DNA of 17,054 nt from Hyphomicrobiales bacterium (GTDB lineage Bacteria; Pseudomonadota; Alphaproteobacteria; Rhizobiales; Xanthobacteraceae), in NCBI GenBank assembly GCA_023266695.1, contig JAHFPO010000030.1, forward strand, positions 1-17,054. Direction: 5' to 3'. The notes beneath the pieces are model-generated. The model was not told where the DNA came from and did not search any database. It saw only the letters and a program-made list of their open reading frames with translations. The translations under genes and the position numbers were made by a program. Numbering within the stretch: the stretch's first letter is position 1; each line of letters begins with the position of its first letter. Below are positions 7,577-15,151 of this stretch, piece after piece.

Positions 7577-8416
7577 ATGTCGACCAGGAAAACCGCCGGC
7601 GAATCGGGGGCTGGCGGCGTCGCGCCGCTCCTTGCCGTTGACGACCTCACGCTTCAGTACAAGACCGCCGAGCACCTCGTGACCGCGACCTGGCGCGTGG
7701 GCTTCGAAGTCTACCAGGGCGACCGCTTCGTCCTGCTCGGGCCTTCGGGATGCGGCAAGTCGTCGATCCTGAAGTCGATCGCGGGCTTCCTGCCCCCGGT
7801 CGGCGGCTCGATCAAGCTCGCCGGCGTCCCGATCGAACGTCCGGGGCCCGATCGCATGATGGTGTTCCAGGAATTCGATCAGCTGCTGCCGTGGCGGACG
7901 GTGCTGGGCAATGTCCTCTTCCCGCTGCTCGTCAATCGGCGAATGGATCGAAAACAGGCGCTCGATCATGCCCGCGCGCTGCTCGCCCAGGTCAATCTCG
8001 ATCGTTTCGAGAACGTCTATCCGCACATGTTGTCGGGCGGCATGAAGCAACGCGTCGCCATCGCCCGCGCGCTCGCCATGGAGCCGGCCGTGCTCCTGAT
8101 GGACGAACCTTTCGCCGCGCTCGACGCACTGACCCGGCGCAAGATGCAGGAGGAGCTGGTCGCGCTGTGGGAAGAGGTCCGCTTCACCGTGATCTTCGTC
8201 ACCCACTCGATCGAAGAGGCGCTTCTCGTCGGCAGCCGCATCCTGGTGCTGACGCCGCATCCAGGTCAGGTCAAGGCCGAGATCAATGCCGATCATCTGA
8301 GCTTCAAGGATGTCGGAAGCCCCGCTTTCGAAACCCTCAATCGCGATGTGCACGGCCTGCTGTTCGCCGACAAAGTCGAGGCCGAAGCGCTTGCTACAGG
8401 AGGCCGTCATGGCTGA
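7577..8416 (+). CDS. ABC transporter ATP-binding protein, NitT/TauT (SsuB/TauB-like) type
   Basis: A 279-residue cytoplasmic ATPase that powers the importer. All nucleotide-binding motifs are present: Walker A GPSGCGKS (55-62), Q-loop VFQEF (Gln98), signature LSGGMKQR (152-159), Walker B VLLMDEP (Asp176, Glu177), D-loop AALD and switch His210 in VTHS. The length fits the SsuB/TauB group, with about 15 extra N-terminal residues. A purine-rich GGGGAGGGGAAGG precedes the ATG. The stop overlaps the permease start (ATGGCTGA), a standard coupling arrangement in an operon. Its binding protein is encoded divergently 140 bases away. Confidence 0.95.
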   Translation: MSTRKTAGESGAGGVAPLLAVDDLTLQYKTAEHLVTATWRVGFEVYQGDRFVLLGPSGCGKSSILKSIAGFLPPVGGSIKLAGVPIERPGPDRMMVFQEFDQLLPWRTVLGNVLFPLLVNRRMDRKQALDHARALLAQVNLDRFENVYPHMLSGGMKQRVAIARALAMEPAVLLMDEPFAALDALTRRKMQEELVALWEEVRFTVIFVTHSIEEALLVGSRILVLTPHPGQVKAEINADHLSFKDVGSPAFETLNRDVHGLLFADKVEAEALATGGRHG

Positions 8417-9290
8417 TCGCGTTATGCCGCTGCCGATTGGACGTCCGGAGCGCAAGGTTTATCCGCCCGCTGTCGACGCGCCCCGCGATATCGCCCGGCC
8501 GCTCACCTTCATCGAGCGGGTCACGAACAACACCATGGCCCGCAGGCTGTTCATTCTGGTGGTGCTGATCTCTGCCTGGGAGGCCTATTCCTCATTCCTT
8601 GCGAACCCGCTGTTGTTCCCGCGCTTCTCTGACACCGCCCTGGCATTCTGGGATGCAGTGGCGCATGGCGTCTTGCTGGAGCGCACCTTCACCTCGCTGC
8701 AGGTGCTGCTGGTCGGTTATGCGATCGGCCTCGCGCTCGCGGCTTTGTTCACGACAATCGCGGTCTCGACCCGGATCGGCACCGATCTGCTCTCGACCTT
8801 GACCGCGATGTTCAACCCCTTGCCGGCGATCGCGCTCTTGCCGCTGGCGCTGTTGTGGTTTGGTCTTGGGGCGAAGAGCCTGATCTTCGTCATCATCCAC
8901 TCGGTGCTATGGGCGGTGGCGCTCAATACCCACAGCGGATTCACCTCGGTCAGTCCAACGTTGCGGATGGCGGGACAGACTTGCGGGCTGCGCGGGCTCA
9001 AATACGTGATGCTCCTGCTCATCCCGGCCGCATTTCCTTCGATCCTCACCGGTCTCAAGATCGGATGGGCTTTCGCCTGGCGCACGCTGATCGCGGCCGA
9101 GCTTGTGTTCGGGGCGAGCTCGCGCACTGGCGGTCTCGGTTGGTTCATCTTCGAGAACCGCAATCAGCTCGAGACCGCATCGGTGTTCGCCGGGCTGTTC
9201 ACGGTAATTTTGATCGGCCTCACCGTCGAGAGCGTGATCTTCCGCTCCATTGAGAACGCGACGATCAAGCGCTGGGGCATGCAGAATTGA
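8409..9290 (+). CDS. ABC transporter permease, NitT/TauT (SsuC/TauC-like) type
   Basis: A 293-residue inner-membrane permease (BPD_transp_1 fold) forming the channel of the importer. I chose ATG 8409 because a perfect AGGAGG (8398-8403) lies 5 bases before it and the ATG overlaps the ATPase stop; the frame is open further upstream only inside the ATPase gene. About 45 hydrophilic residues precede the first membrane span. Later spans include FNPLPAIALLPLALLWFGLG and, in the EAA-loop region that contacts the ATPase, GLRGLKYVMLLLIPAAFPS. The family usually has about 250-270 residues, so the N-terminus is somewhat extended. The dehydrogenase gene follows 16 bases downstream. Confidence 0.95.
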   Translation: MADRVMPLPIGRPERKVYPPAVDAPRDIARPLTFIERVTNNTMARRLFILVVLISAWEAYSSFLANPLLFPRFSDTALAFWDAVAHGVLLERTFTSLQVLLVGYAIGLALAALFTTIAVSTRIGTDLLSTLTAMFNPLPAIALLPLALLWFGLGAKSLIFVIIHSVLWAVALNTHSGFTSVSPTLRMAGQTCGLRGLKYVMLLLIPAAFPSILTGLKIGWAFAWRTLIAAELVFGASSRTGGLGWFIFENRNQLETASVFAGLFTVILIGLTVESVIFRSIENATIKRWGMQN

Positions 9291-9306
9291 AGGTCTGCAA
9301 ATCGTC

Positions 9307-10416
9307 ATGACGAAGAAATCCGCCAATACCGCTTTTCACATCGCCGTGCTGCCCGGCGACGGCATCGGCATCGAGGTCACCGCGCCGACGCTCGAAATCC
9401 TGAAGAAGGTCGAGGCGCTGACGCCCGGCTTGTCGCTGCGCTTCACCGAAGCGCTGGTCGGTGCCGATCATTATCTCGCGACCGGCACGGCGCTGCCTGA
9501 ATCGACGACCCGGCTCTGCGGTGAGGCCGATGCGGTCCTGCTCGGGGCCTGCGGGCTGCCGCACGTGCGCTATCCCGACGGCACCGAGATCATGCCGCAG
9601 GTGGAGCTGCGCATGATCTACGGCCTCTATGCGGGAGTGCGGCCAGCGCGGCTCGTGCCCGGCGTGCCAAGCCCGATCGTGGGGGCGGAAAAGCACGGCA
9701 TCGATTTCGTGGTGATCCGCGAGTCGACCGAGGGCCTGTTCGCCTCTATCGGCAAGGGCATTGTGACGAACGAGGAAGCGCGCGAAACGATGGTGATCAC
9801 GCGGAAAACCTCGGAACGGCTGTTCGACTTCGCCTTCCGCCTGGCTGCTCGCCGCAAGGCCCGCGGCGGCAAGGGCGTTGCCACTTGCGTCGACAAGGCG
9901 AACGTATTCAAGGCTTTCTATTTCTTCCGGCAGATCTTCGACGAGCGCGCCAAGCGCCATCCGGAAGTGTGCGGCGATCACATCTATGTGGATGCCTGCG
10001 CGGTGAGCCTGGTCAGGCGGCCGTGGGCTTTCGACGTGCTGGTCACCGAAAACATGTTCGGCGACATCCTCTCCGATCTCGCCGCCGGCTTGATCGGCGG
10101 TATGGGCATGGCGCCGTCGGCGGATATCGGCGACAAGCACGCGGTGTTCCAACCCTGTCACGGCACCGCGCCCGATATCATGGGACAGGGCAAGGCCAAT
10201 CCGACCGCCATGATCCTGTCGGCTGCGATGCTGCTCGACTGGCTCGCCGACCGCCACGATTATGCGCCGGCGGCGCAGGCCGCCCGCCGCATCGAGCGCG
10301 CGGTCGACCATGCCTTCGCCGCTGGGCTCACGCCGTGCGAGTTCGGCGGCGGCGACGGCACCCGCAAGATCGCGGACGCCGTCATCGCCTCGCTCGCTCG
10401 CGTTGGCGACGACTGA
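9307..10416 (+). CDS. Isopropylmalate/isocitrate-family dehydrogenase with Phe at the catalytic Tyr position
   Basis: A 369-residue member of the IPMDH/IDH/tartrate dehydrogenase superfamily, which oxidatively decarboxylates malate-type 2-hydroxy acids with NAD(P)+. Visible landmarks are LPGDGIGIEV near the N-terminus, substrate-binding arginines (Arg102 in VELRMIYG, Arg112 in VRPAR, Arg138 in IRES), Lys197 in CVDKANV, metal-site Asp229, Asp253 and Asp257 (ENMFGDILSD), and cofactor-loop His285 in CHGTAPD. At residue 145 (RESTEGLF), where IDH, IPMDH and D-malate dehydrogenase have the catalytic Tyr, this protein has Phe. I chose ATG 9307, just after the permease stop, over the earlier in-frame start at 9250, which lies inside the permease gene. 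No leuCD or other leucine genes are nearby, so a biosynthetic LeuB role is unlikely. Substrate unknown; it probably acts on what the linked transporter imports. Confidence 0.85.
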   Translation: MTKKSANTAFHIAVLPGDGIGIEVTAPTLEILKKVEALTPGLSLRFTEALVGADHYLATGTALPESTTRLCGEADAVLLGACGLPHVRYPDGTEIMPQVELRMIYGLYAGVRPARLVPGVPSPIVGAEKHGIDFVVIRESTEGLFASIGKGIVTNEEARETMVITRKTSERLFDFAFRLAARRKARGGKGVATCVDKANVFKAFYFFRQIFDERAKRHPEVCGDHIYVDACAVSLVRRPWAFDVLVTENMFGDILSDLAAGLIGGMGMAPSADIGDKHAVFQPCHGTAPDIMGQGKANPTAMILSAAMLLDWLADRHDYAPAAQAARRIERAVDHAFAAGLTPCEFGGGDGTRKIADAVIASLARVGDD

Positions 10417-10443
10417 TTTTCCGGTATCCGGACTTCGGCGCGT

Positions 10444-11130
10444 CTATGTACCGCCGCCCCTGGCCGTGGCGGTACGCGCGCTCGAAATTCCTTCGAGCCT
10501 AGTGAAACGCAACAGCGTGAACATGCCGAGCGGAGGCACTGCCCGCCGTTCCGCAAGCTGCACGCCACCGTGGTGACGGGCCCAATCGGAAAGCCGCTTG
10601 AACGGAAATTCCGGCCGCCATCCGAGCCGGCGCGCACGGCGGGCGAACCAGCGCTCGAAGCTCGCGCGTAAACCGGCTTCCGCGCCGATATGATTCACCA
10701 GCACGATCTCGCCGCCCGGGCGCACCACGCGCGCGAGTTCGTCGAGCGTCGTCTCCGGATCGGGTACGGTGGTGATGACGAATTGCGCCACCGCGCAATC
10801 GAACGAGGCGTCGGCGAAGCCGAGCCGAGCCGCGTCCATGACCGCCAATCCCTCGACCCCCGCAAGCCCATCGCGAACGACACGCTCCTGCGCCTTGCGC
10901 AACATCGGCTCGGAAATATCGATGCCGACGATACGCGTATTGGTCCCGTAGCTCGAAAGCGAGATGCCGGTGCCGACGCCAAGTTCGAGAATTCTTCCGC
11001 CGACGCGCTCGGCCGCGGCGAGCGAGATGCGCCTGCCGGACTCGAACACCGCGCCGAACACGAGGTCATAGACCGGCGCCCAACGCGCGTAGGCCGTCTC
11101 GACCGTTTTTCTGTCGAGGTCCTCGTCCAT
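10444..11130 (-). CDS. pmtA: SAM-dependent methyltransferase, probable phosphatidylethanolamine N-methyltransferase
   Basis: A 228-residue class I methyltransferase. The SAM-binding motif I is ILELGVGTGISL, the acidic end of strand 2 is GIDISEPML, and the post-motif region is VVRPGGEIVLVNH. The N-terminal pattern AYARWAPVYDLVFGAVFESGR and the overall length resemble the Rhodobacter/Sinorhizobium PmtA group, which methylates phosphatidylethanolamine to phosphatidylcholine at the membrane. That specific function is inferred from recalled family similarity; ubiquinone-type or other methyltransferases remain possible. I chose ATG 11130 (MDEDLDRK) because an earlier in-frame start at 11196 would overlap the mnmA end and adds an unconserved-looking stretch. 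It lies 35 bases after mnmA on the same strand and is convergent with the dehydrogenase gene, 27 bases away. Confidence 0.75.
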   Translation of the reverse strand: MDEDLDRKTVETAYARWAPVYDLVFGAVFESGRRISLAAAERVGGRILELGVGTGISLSSYGTNTRIVGIDISEPMLRKAQERVVRDGLAGVEGLAVMDAARLGFADASFDCAVAQFVITTVPDPETTLDELARVVRPGGEIVLVNHIGAEAGLRASFERWFARRARRLGWRPEFPFKRLSDWARHHGGVQLAERRAVPPLGMFTLLRFTRLEGISSARTATARGGGT

Positions 11131-11165
11131 GATGAGTAAGTCGCACGCCCCCCTGAATTCTGTCG

Positions 11166-12341
11166 TTAATGCGCAGCAGCCCGCGGATGTTCCCAAGCCG
11201 TCGCCTCGACCGGCGCCGACGCGCGGATCACACCGCCGCCCAATAGGCGGGAGCGCATCGCCATAGAATCATAGATGACGCAAGCTTGGCCCGGCGCGAC
11301 CCCTTCTTCGCCTTCCTCCAACTCCACCTCGACGCCAGCCGGAGTTGCATAAAGCGTCGCCGCCTTGGGTGGACGGGTCGAACGGACCCGCACAAAGACG
11401 GGAATTCCGTCACGCGCCATCGTCTCGATCGGTTCATCGCCGAGCCAGTGCACATCGTCGATATGGATACGGTGAACGCTCAGCGCCTCACGCGGTCCCA
11501 CCACGACCCGTTTCTGCACCGGATCGAGTCGCACCACATAGAGCGGCTCTCCGGTCGCGACACCGAGGCCGCGGCGCTGGCCGACCGTGTAATGCACGAT
11601 GCCGGGATGGCGGCCGAGCACCCGCCCGTCGAGATGGACGATCTCGCCAGGCTCCGCCGCGCCGGGCTTCAACCGCTCGATCACGTCGGTATAGCGACCC
11701 TCCGGCACGAAACAGATGTCCTGACTGTCGTGCTTCTCGGCATTGGGAAGACCGAATTCGTGCGCCAGCATGCGCACCTCGGCCTTGGTGAGGCCGCCCA
11801 GAGGAAAGCGTAAATGCTCGAGCTCGGCCGGCGTCGTCGCATAAAGAAAATAGCTCTGGTCGCGCTCGGCCTCGCGGGCACGGTAAAGCGCGCGCCTTCC
11901 CGAGGCCGTCAGCCTGCTTTCCACATAGTGTCCGGTCGCCAGCACGCGCGCGCCGAGGTCGCGGGCGGTGTCGAGCAAATCAGCGAATTTGATGCGCTGA
12001 TTGCAGGTGATGCAGGGCACCGGCGTCTCCCCGGCCGCATAGCTTTCGATGAACGGCTCGATGACCGCGGCGCGGAAGCGCTCCTCATAATCGAGCACAT
12101 AATGAGCGATACCGAGCTTTGCTGCGACGGCACGGGCGTCGTGGATGTCCTGACCGGCGCAGCAGGCGCCCTTGCGCCGGGTTGCATCGCCATGGTCGTA
12201 GAGCTGGAGCGTCACGCCAATGACGTCATAGCCGGCGCGCTTCAGCAATGCCGCGACGACCGAGGAATCGACGCCGCCCGACATGGCGACGACGACCCGC
12301 GTCGTTTCGGGACGTCCCTCGATGTCCAGATCTACGACCAT
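11166..12341 (-). CDS. mnmA: tRNA-specific 2-thiouridylase MnmA
   Basis: A 391-residue cytoplasmic enzyme that installs the 2-thio group on wobble U34 of tRNA-Lys, tRNA-Glu and tRNA-Gln, using ATP and sulfur relayed by a persulfide carrier. The PP-loop motif is VVAMSGGVDSSV (about 18-29). The catalytic cysteines are Cys113 (CITCNQRIKF) and Cys210 (SQDICFVPEG). The tRNA-binding and C-terminal beta-barrel domains follow (VHYTVGQRRGLGV, then a barrel to the end). I chose ATG 12341 (MVVDLDIEGR) rather than 12380: the former matches the N-terminus I recall for Hyphomicrobiales MnmA, and a likely promoter places transcription start close to 12380. It heads a probable two-gene unit with pmtA and is divergent from fliK. 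Confidence 0.95.
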   Translation of the reverse strand: MVVDLDIEGRPETTRVVVAMSGGVDSSVVAALLKRAGYDVIGVTLQLYDHGDATRRKGACCAGQDIHDARAVAAKLGIAHYVLDYEERFRAAVIEPFIESYAAGETPVPCITCNQRIKFADLLDTARDLGARVLATGHYVESRLTASGRRALYRAREAERDQSYFLYATTPAELEHLRFPLGGLTKAEVRMLAHEFGLPNAEKHDSQDICFVPEGRYTDVIERLKPGAAEPGEIVHLDGRVLGRHPGIVHYTVGQRRGLGVATGEPLYVVRLDPVQKRVVVGPREALSVHRIHIDDVHWLGDEPIETMARDGIPVFVRVRSTRPPKAATLYATPAGVEVELEEGEEGVAPGQACVIYDSMAMRSRLLGGGVIRASAPVEATAWEHPRAAAH

Positions 12342-12386
12342 GGTCTGCTCTGGCTCCGCGCGGGCCGAACCCCGGAGCATGCAATC

Positions 12387-12415
12387 TTTATATGGGGACC
12401 GTCATTGCGGCGCAA
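12387..12415 (-). promoter_or_regulatory. Likely promoter of mnmA
   Basis: On the minus strand TATAAA (12387-12392, five of six -10 positions) is preceded at exactly 17 bases by TTGCGC (12410-12415, three of six -35 positions). The expected start is near 12380, about 40 bases before the chosen mnmA ATG at 12341. Confidence 0.45.
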
Positions 12416-12427
12416 AGGTGATCCGCC

Positions 12428-12442
12428 CGGCAAGCCTTGCCG
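12428..12442. repeat. Palindrome CGGCAA-GCC-TTGCCG between mnmA and fliK
   Basis: A perfect inverted repeat with 6-base arms and a 3-base centre lies in the 250-base divergent region between mnmA and fliK, just upstream of the mnmA -35 box. It could be an operator or a small hairpin. The same half-site recurs in opposite order at 16153-16165. Confidence 0.3.
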
Positions 12443-12537
12443 ACCCGGCCGATCCTGCCGGTTTGCAAGCCTGGAAGGACCGTGCCGGGACGCCCATAAG
12501 TCCTTGTCCTGCCGATCATTCCCTGGAAGGGGGCGGC

Positions 12538-12552
12538 TGGCCCATGGTTTGC
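12538..12552 (+). promoter_or_regulatory. Sigma-54-like -24/-12 element upstream of fliK
   Basis: TGGCCCA-N4-TTGC matches the -24/-12 consensus TGGCACG-N4-TTGC with the invariant GG (12539-12540) and GC (12551-12552) at the correct spacing, followed by the preferred T. Two of the seven -24 positions differ. Predicted transcription start is near 12564, with the fliK ATG at 12592. Flagellar hook genes are sigma-54 dependent in several alphaproteobacteria, which supports but does not prove the call. Confidence 0.35.
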
Positions 12553-12591
12553 TCCCCCAGAGAGCGGATCATCTTGTCCCGTAGAGGAAAC

Positions 12592-14049
12592 ATGGTGCAG
12601 AGCGTTGGCAGTGTCTCCCAGGTCGAGCCCCGTCCCACCGCGCCTTCGGCGGCTACCAGCCATGGTGGCGGCCCGTTTTCACTCCTGCTCGATGGTCCGG
12701 CGGTGGCTCGCTGTCCGCGAGGCGAGTCGGGATCACCGCGACACCAGGCAGAGGAATTGTCGGAGACATCGACCAAATCCGAACCGGTAGTCTGCGACGG
12801 GAATCGCCGACCCGAAGATCAATGCGGCGCGCCGGATGAAGGGGGTGTCGTAGACGGTGAGGATCACGCCCCTGCGCCCGCGAAGGATGAATCCGTCTGC
12901 GAGGACAGCGGGCAGCCACTGCATACGTCGACGGATACGGCAACGGAAGTTGCCGCGCCGGCGGAATTTGCAACGACGACACCACTGCCCGCGCCGATGG
13001 CGCTGGTAACCGGGCTCGATCCCGCGATCGTCGCGCTTGCCGAATCCACTCCGGCCGCGAGCGATGGAATTGTGCCGACCGGAATTGGCAAGACGCCATC
13101 GGCAATGATGGATGCCGGCATCGCTCAGGTTGCGACGAGCGCCGATGCGGCGGCTTCCCCAATGGCCGCGACACCCATTGCCGATGCCCCAGAGAGCGGG
13201 AGTGCGCCGGTTAGTTCGCAAACCACCCGATCCAAGCCGGCGGCGACGGTGAACCTATCGGCTCCATCGGGCCCCGAGGCCGATACGACGGATGCGCTCC
13301 CGGTCGCTCGTGATGCCTCCCCGACCGCGAATTCAGCCAAGACGGCAGAGGGCGCTCTCCAATCAAGCAGTAATTCGAACGTTTCGTCTTCTCATGCGGA
13401 TGCCGCATCGCCGGCTACGCACGTTTCTCCCAAGGATCATGCGGAACCGAAGCTCGCCGTAACGGCCGATGCCTTGGCTTCGTCGTCCGAGGCCAGCGGA
13501 CCGCGGAATATGCTAACTCCGTCGGCGCTGCAGGCGGCCCTGCCGGAGCCGGTGCGTGCGCTAGCCGCGACCCTTAGTCCCGCGAGCCTGCACGCTTCCA
13601 CCACGGGTGGATCCAGCCCGGTGCCGCTCACGGGTCTTGCCCTCGCCATCGAAATCGTGAGCCGAGCCCGCGACGGCAATCGCCAATTCGACATTCGGCT
13701 CGACCCGCCGGAACTTGGACGCATCGACGTGCGCCTCGATGTCGATCGTCGTGGCATTGCCAGCACGCGCCTCACGGTCGACCGGCCGGAGACGCTCGCC
13801 TTGTTGCAGCGCGAAGCGAGCGGCCTGGAACGGGCGCTCCAGTCGGCGGGGCTGAAAACCGATGAGGGCGGCCTCGAATTCTCGCTGCGCTACCAGGCGC
13901 AAGACGGTGCTGCCGATCGGCGGCCCGAGTCCATGATGGAACCGCGTCCCGATCTTCTCGTCATCGAGGGCCACGACTCGATGGGGACCGAGCTCGACCG
14001 CTACGGCTGGGCCGCGCGTGCGCGCGGCGGTGTCGATATTCGGGTGTAA
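12592..14049 (+). CDS. fliK: Flagellar hook-length control protein FliK
   Basis: A 485-residue secreted molecular ruler that stops hook growth and switches the flagellar export gate to filament-type substrates. The long N-terminal and middle region (about 1-340) is low-complexity, rich in Ala, Ser, Thr and Pro, as expected for the extended ruler part. The C-terminal Flg_hook domain starts near residue 350. Its core FDIRLDPPELGRIDVRLDV begins at Phe366 and is followed by VDRPETLALLQREASGLERALQSAGL, the switch domain that contacts FlhB. I chose ATG 12592 because AGAGGAAA lies just before it; the frame is open back to 12283 but that part is antisense to mnmA and its promoter. It is 12 bases upstream of flgD, the usual fliK-flgD order. 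Confidence 0.9.
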   Translation: MVQSVGSVSQVEPRPTAPSAATSHGGGPFSLLLDGPAVARCPRGESGSPRHQAEELSETSTKSEPVVCDGNRRPEDQCGAPDEGGVVDGEDHAPAPAKDESVCEDSGQPLHTSTDTATEVAAPAEFATTTPLPAPMALVTGLDPAIVALAESTPAASDGIVPTGIGKTPSAMMDAGIAQVATSADAAASPMAATPIADAPESGSAPVSSQTTRSKPAATVNLSAPSGPEADTTDALPVARDASPTANSAKTAEGALQSSSNSNVSSSHADAASPATHVSPKDHAEPKLAVTADALASSSEASGPRNMLTPSALQAALPEPVRALAATLSPASLHASTTGGSSPVPLTGLALAIEIVSRARDGNRQFDIRLDPPELGRIDVRLDVDRRGIASTRLTVDRPETLALLQREASGLERALQSAGLKTDEGGLEFSLRYQAQDGAADRRPESMMEPRPDLLVIEGHDSMGTELDRYGWAARARGGVDIRV

Positions 14050-14061
14050 GGAGGAGCAAAC

Positions 14062-14724
14062 ATGGCAATCGGTTCGACAAGCGCGGTTGGAGCAAGCGCG
14101 GCCGGCTCGGTGATCAGCCGGCAGACGATCGCCAGCAATTTCGACACCTTCCTCCAGCTACTCACGACGCAGCTGAGGAATCAAAACCCGCTCGATCCAC
14201 TCGACACCAACCAATTCACCCAGCAGCTCGTGCAGTTCGCGGGTGTCGAACAGCAGCTGCGGACCAACGAAAACCTCGAGGCCTTGGTAAAGATCAACAA
14301 AGTCTCGCAGAACACCGCGGCACTCGGTTTCGTCGGAGCGACGGTGACGGCCGAAGGGGCGACCACTCAGCTGCGCGACGGCCTGGCGGTCTGGTATCTC
14401 AGCTCGCCGCGCCCGGCGCAGGCGACCATTTCCATTCTGGACAGTAACGGCAGCACGGTCTTCACCGATACCAAGACGCTCGACGCCGCCACCCAGCCCT
14501 ACCAGTGGAATGGGCGGACCTCGACCGGCCAGCAGGCGCCGGCTGGCCCCTACAGGCTCCAAATCTCGGCCAAGGATGCCGGCGGCCAAGCGGTTCAGAT
14601 ATCTACGAATTTTTCGGGGGTGGTCGATCAAGTGGATATCTCGGGCGACCAACCGGTGCTGCTCGTCGGCGCGACCTTGATCAATCTCGATCAAGTTCGC
14701 TCGGTACGGCGGCCGTCGATCTGA
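14062..14724 (+). CDS. flgD: Flagellar hook assembly (capping) protein FlgD
   Basis: A 220-residue scaffold protein that caps the growing hook and promotes polymerisation of the hook protein FlgE; it is exported and discarded when the hook is complete. The N-terminal segment FDTFLQLLTTQLRNQNPLDP followed by TNQFTQQLVQFAGVEQQ (about 27-65) is the diagnostic FlgD N-terminal region. The C-terminal half (about 95-215) has the Ig/tudor-like body, with ISILDSNGSTVFTDTK and QPYQWNGRTSTGQQAPAGPY. A strong GGAGGAG Shine-Dalgarno sequence overlaps the fliK stop region 12 bases upstream. flgE does not follow in this window. Confidence 0.96.
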   Translation: MAIGSTSAVGASAAGSVISRQTIASNFDTFLQLLTTQLRNQNPLDPLDTNQFTQQLVQFAGVEQQLRTNENLEALVKINKVSQNTAALGFVGATVTAEGATTQLRDGLAVWYLSSPRPAQATISILDSNGSTVFTDTKTLDAATQPYQWNGRTSTGQQAPAGPYRLQISAKDAGGQAVQISTNFSGVVDQVDISGDQPVLLVGATLINLDQVRSVRRPSI

Positions 14725-14751
14725 CGGTAGAGCAGGGGGATATTTCAGCCG

Positions 14752-14761
14752 CCGTTAACGG
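14752..14761. repeat. Palindrome CCGTTAACGG upstream of sciP
   Basis: A perfect 10-base palindrome 27 bases after flgD and about 100 bases before sciP. It contains TTAA, the core of CtrA half-sites, but lacks the paired TTAA-N7-TTAA arrangement. The rest of the 140-base gap shows no clear promoter or terminator to me. Confidence 0.25.
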
Positions 14762-14864
14762 GCTGTTGCCGGTCCGCGAAACACTTTGGAAACACATACT
14801 TAGGGAAATGTTCATGCCTCGCGCCTAGGCTCACGCCCGCTTGAGTGTGTCGAGTGAGCGTAAC

Positions 14865-15140
14865 ATGACCGAGGCACAGCGCCCGAGAGCGAAGTACGTC
14901 ATCGGGCCGGACGGAAGTCCCCTGACGATCGCCGATTTGCCTCCGCCCAATACCAGGCGGTGGGTGATCCGTCGCAAGGCCGAGGTCGTGGCGGCCGTGC
15001 GCGGCGGCCTTTTGTCGCTCGAGGAAGCCTGCATGCGCTATACGCTGACGGTCGAGGAATTCCTCGCTTGGCAGCAGTCGATCGACCGCCATGGGCTCGC
15101 CGGCCTGCGCACCACGCGCATCCAGCAATATCGTCAGTAA
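14865..15140 (+). CDS. sciP: CtrA inhibitor SciP (DUF1153)
   Basis: A 91-residue helix-turn-helix-like protein. In Caulobacter crescentus, SciP binds the cell-cycle master regulator CtrA and blocks recruitment of RNA polymerase at CtrA promoters. The conserved core is complete: YVIGPDGSPLTIADLPPP, TRRWVIRRKAEVVAAVRGGL, LSLEEACMRYTLTVEEFLAW and GLAGLRTTRIQQYR. I chose ATG 14865 because the conserved part begins about ten residues later; an in-frame TTG at 14841 would add eight residues. It follows flgD on the same strand after 140 bases. It is commonly found beside flagellar hook genes in alphaproteobacteria, fitting its role in timing flagellar and division genes. Confidence 0.93.
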   Translation: MTEAQRPRAKYVIGPDGSPLTIADLPPPNTRRWVIRRKAEVVAAVRGGLLSLEEACMRYTLTVEEFLAWQQSIDRHGLAGLRTTRIQQYRQ

Positions 15141-15151
15141 ACGACGGATCG

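Noticed and set aside
7307..8455. 382-codon minus-strand open frame over the transporter intergenic region and ATPase
   Set aside because: It runs antisense to all ABC motifs and overlaps the binding-protein gene; no family features are seen.
9265..10311. 348-codon minus-strand open frame opposite the dehydrogenase
   Set aside because: It is rich in His, Arg and Asp with no domain, and is the antisense shadow of a well-conserved enzyme.
10420..10432. TCCGG-TAT-CCGGA hairpin between the dehydrogenase and pmtA as a terminator
   Set aside because: The stem is only 5 bases and the T-run precedes rather than follows it on the plus strand; too weak to call.
12283..12591. Upstream extension of the fliK frame by 103 codons
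   Set aside because: It is antisense to the mnmA start and promoter region; the Shine-Dalgarno sequence AGAGGAAA supports ATG 12592.
14752..14761. CCGTTAACGG as a full CtrA binding site
   Set aside because: It has only one TTAA core and no second TTAA at 7-base spacing or TTAACCAT extension; kept only as a palindrome.
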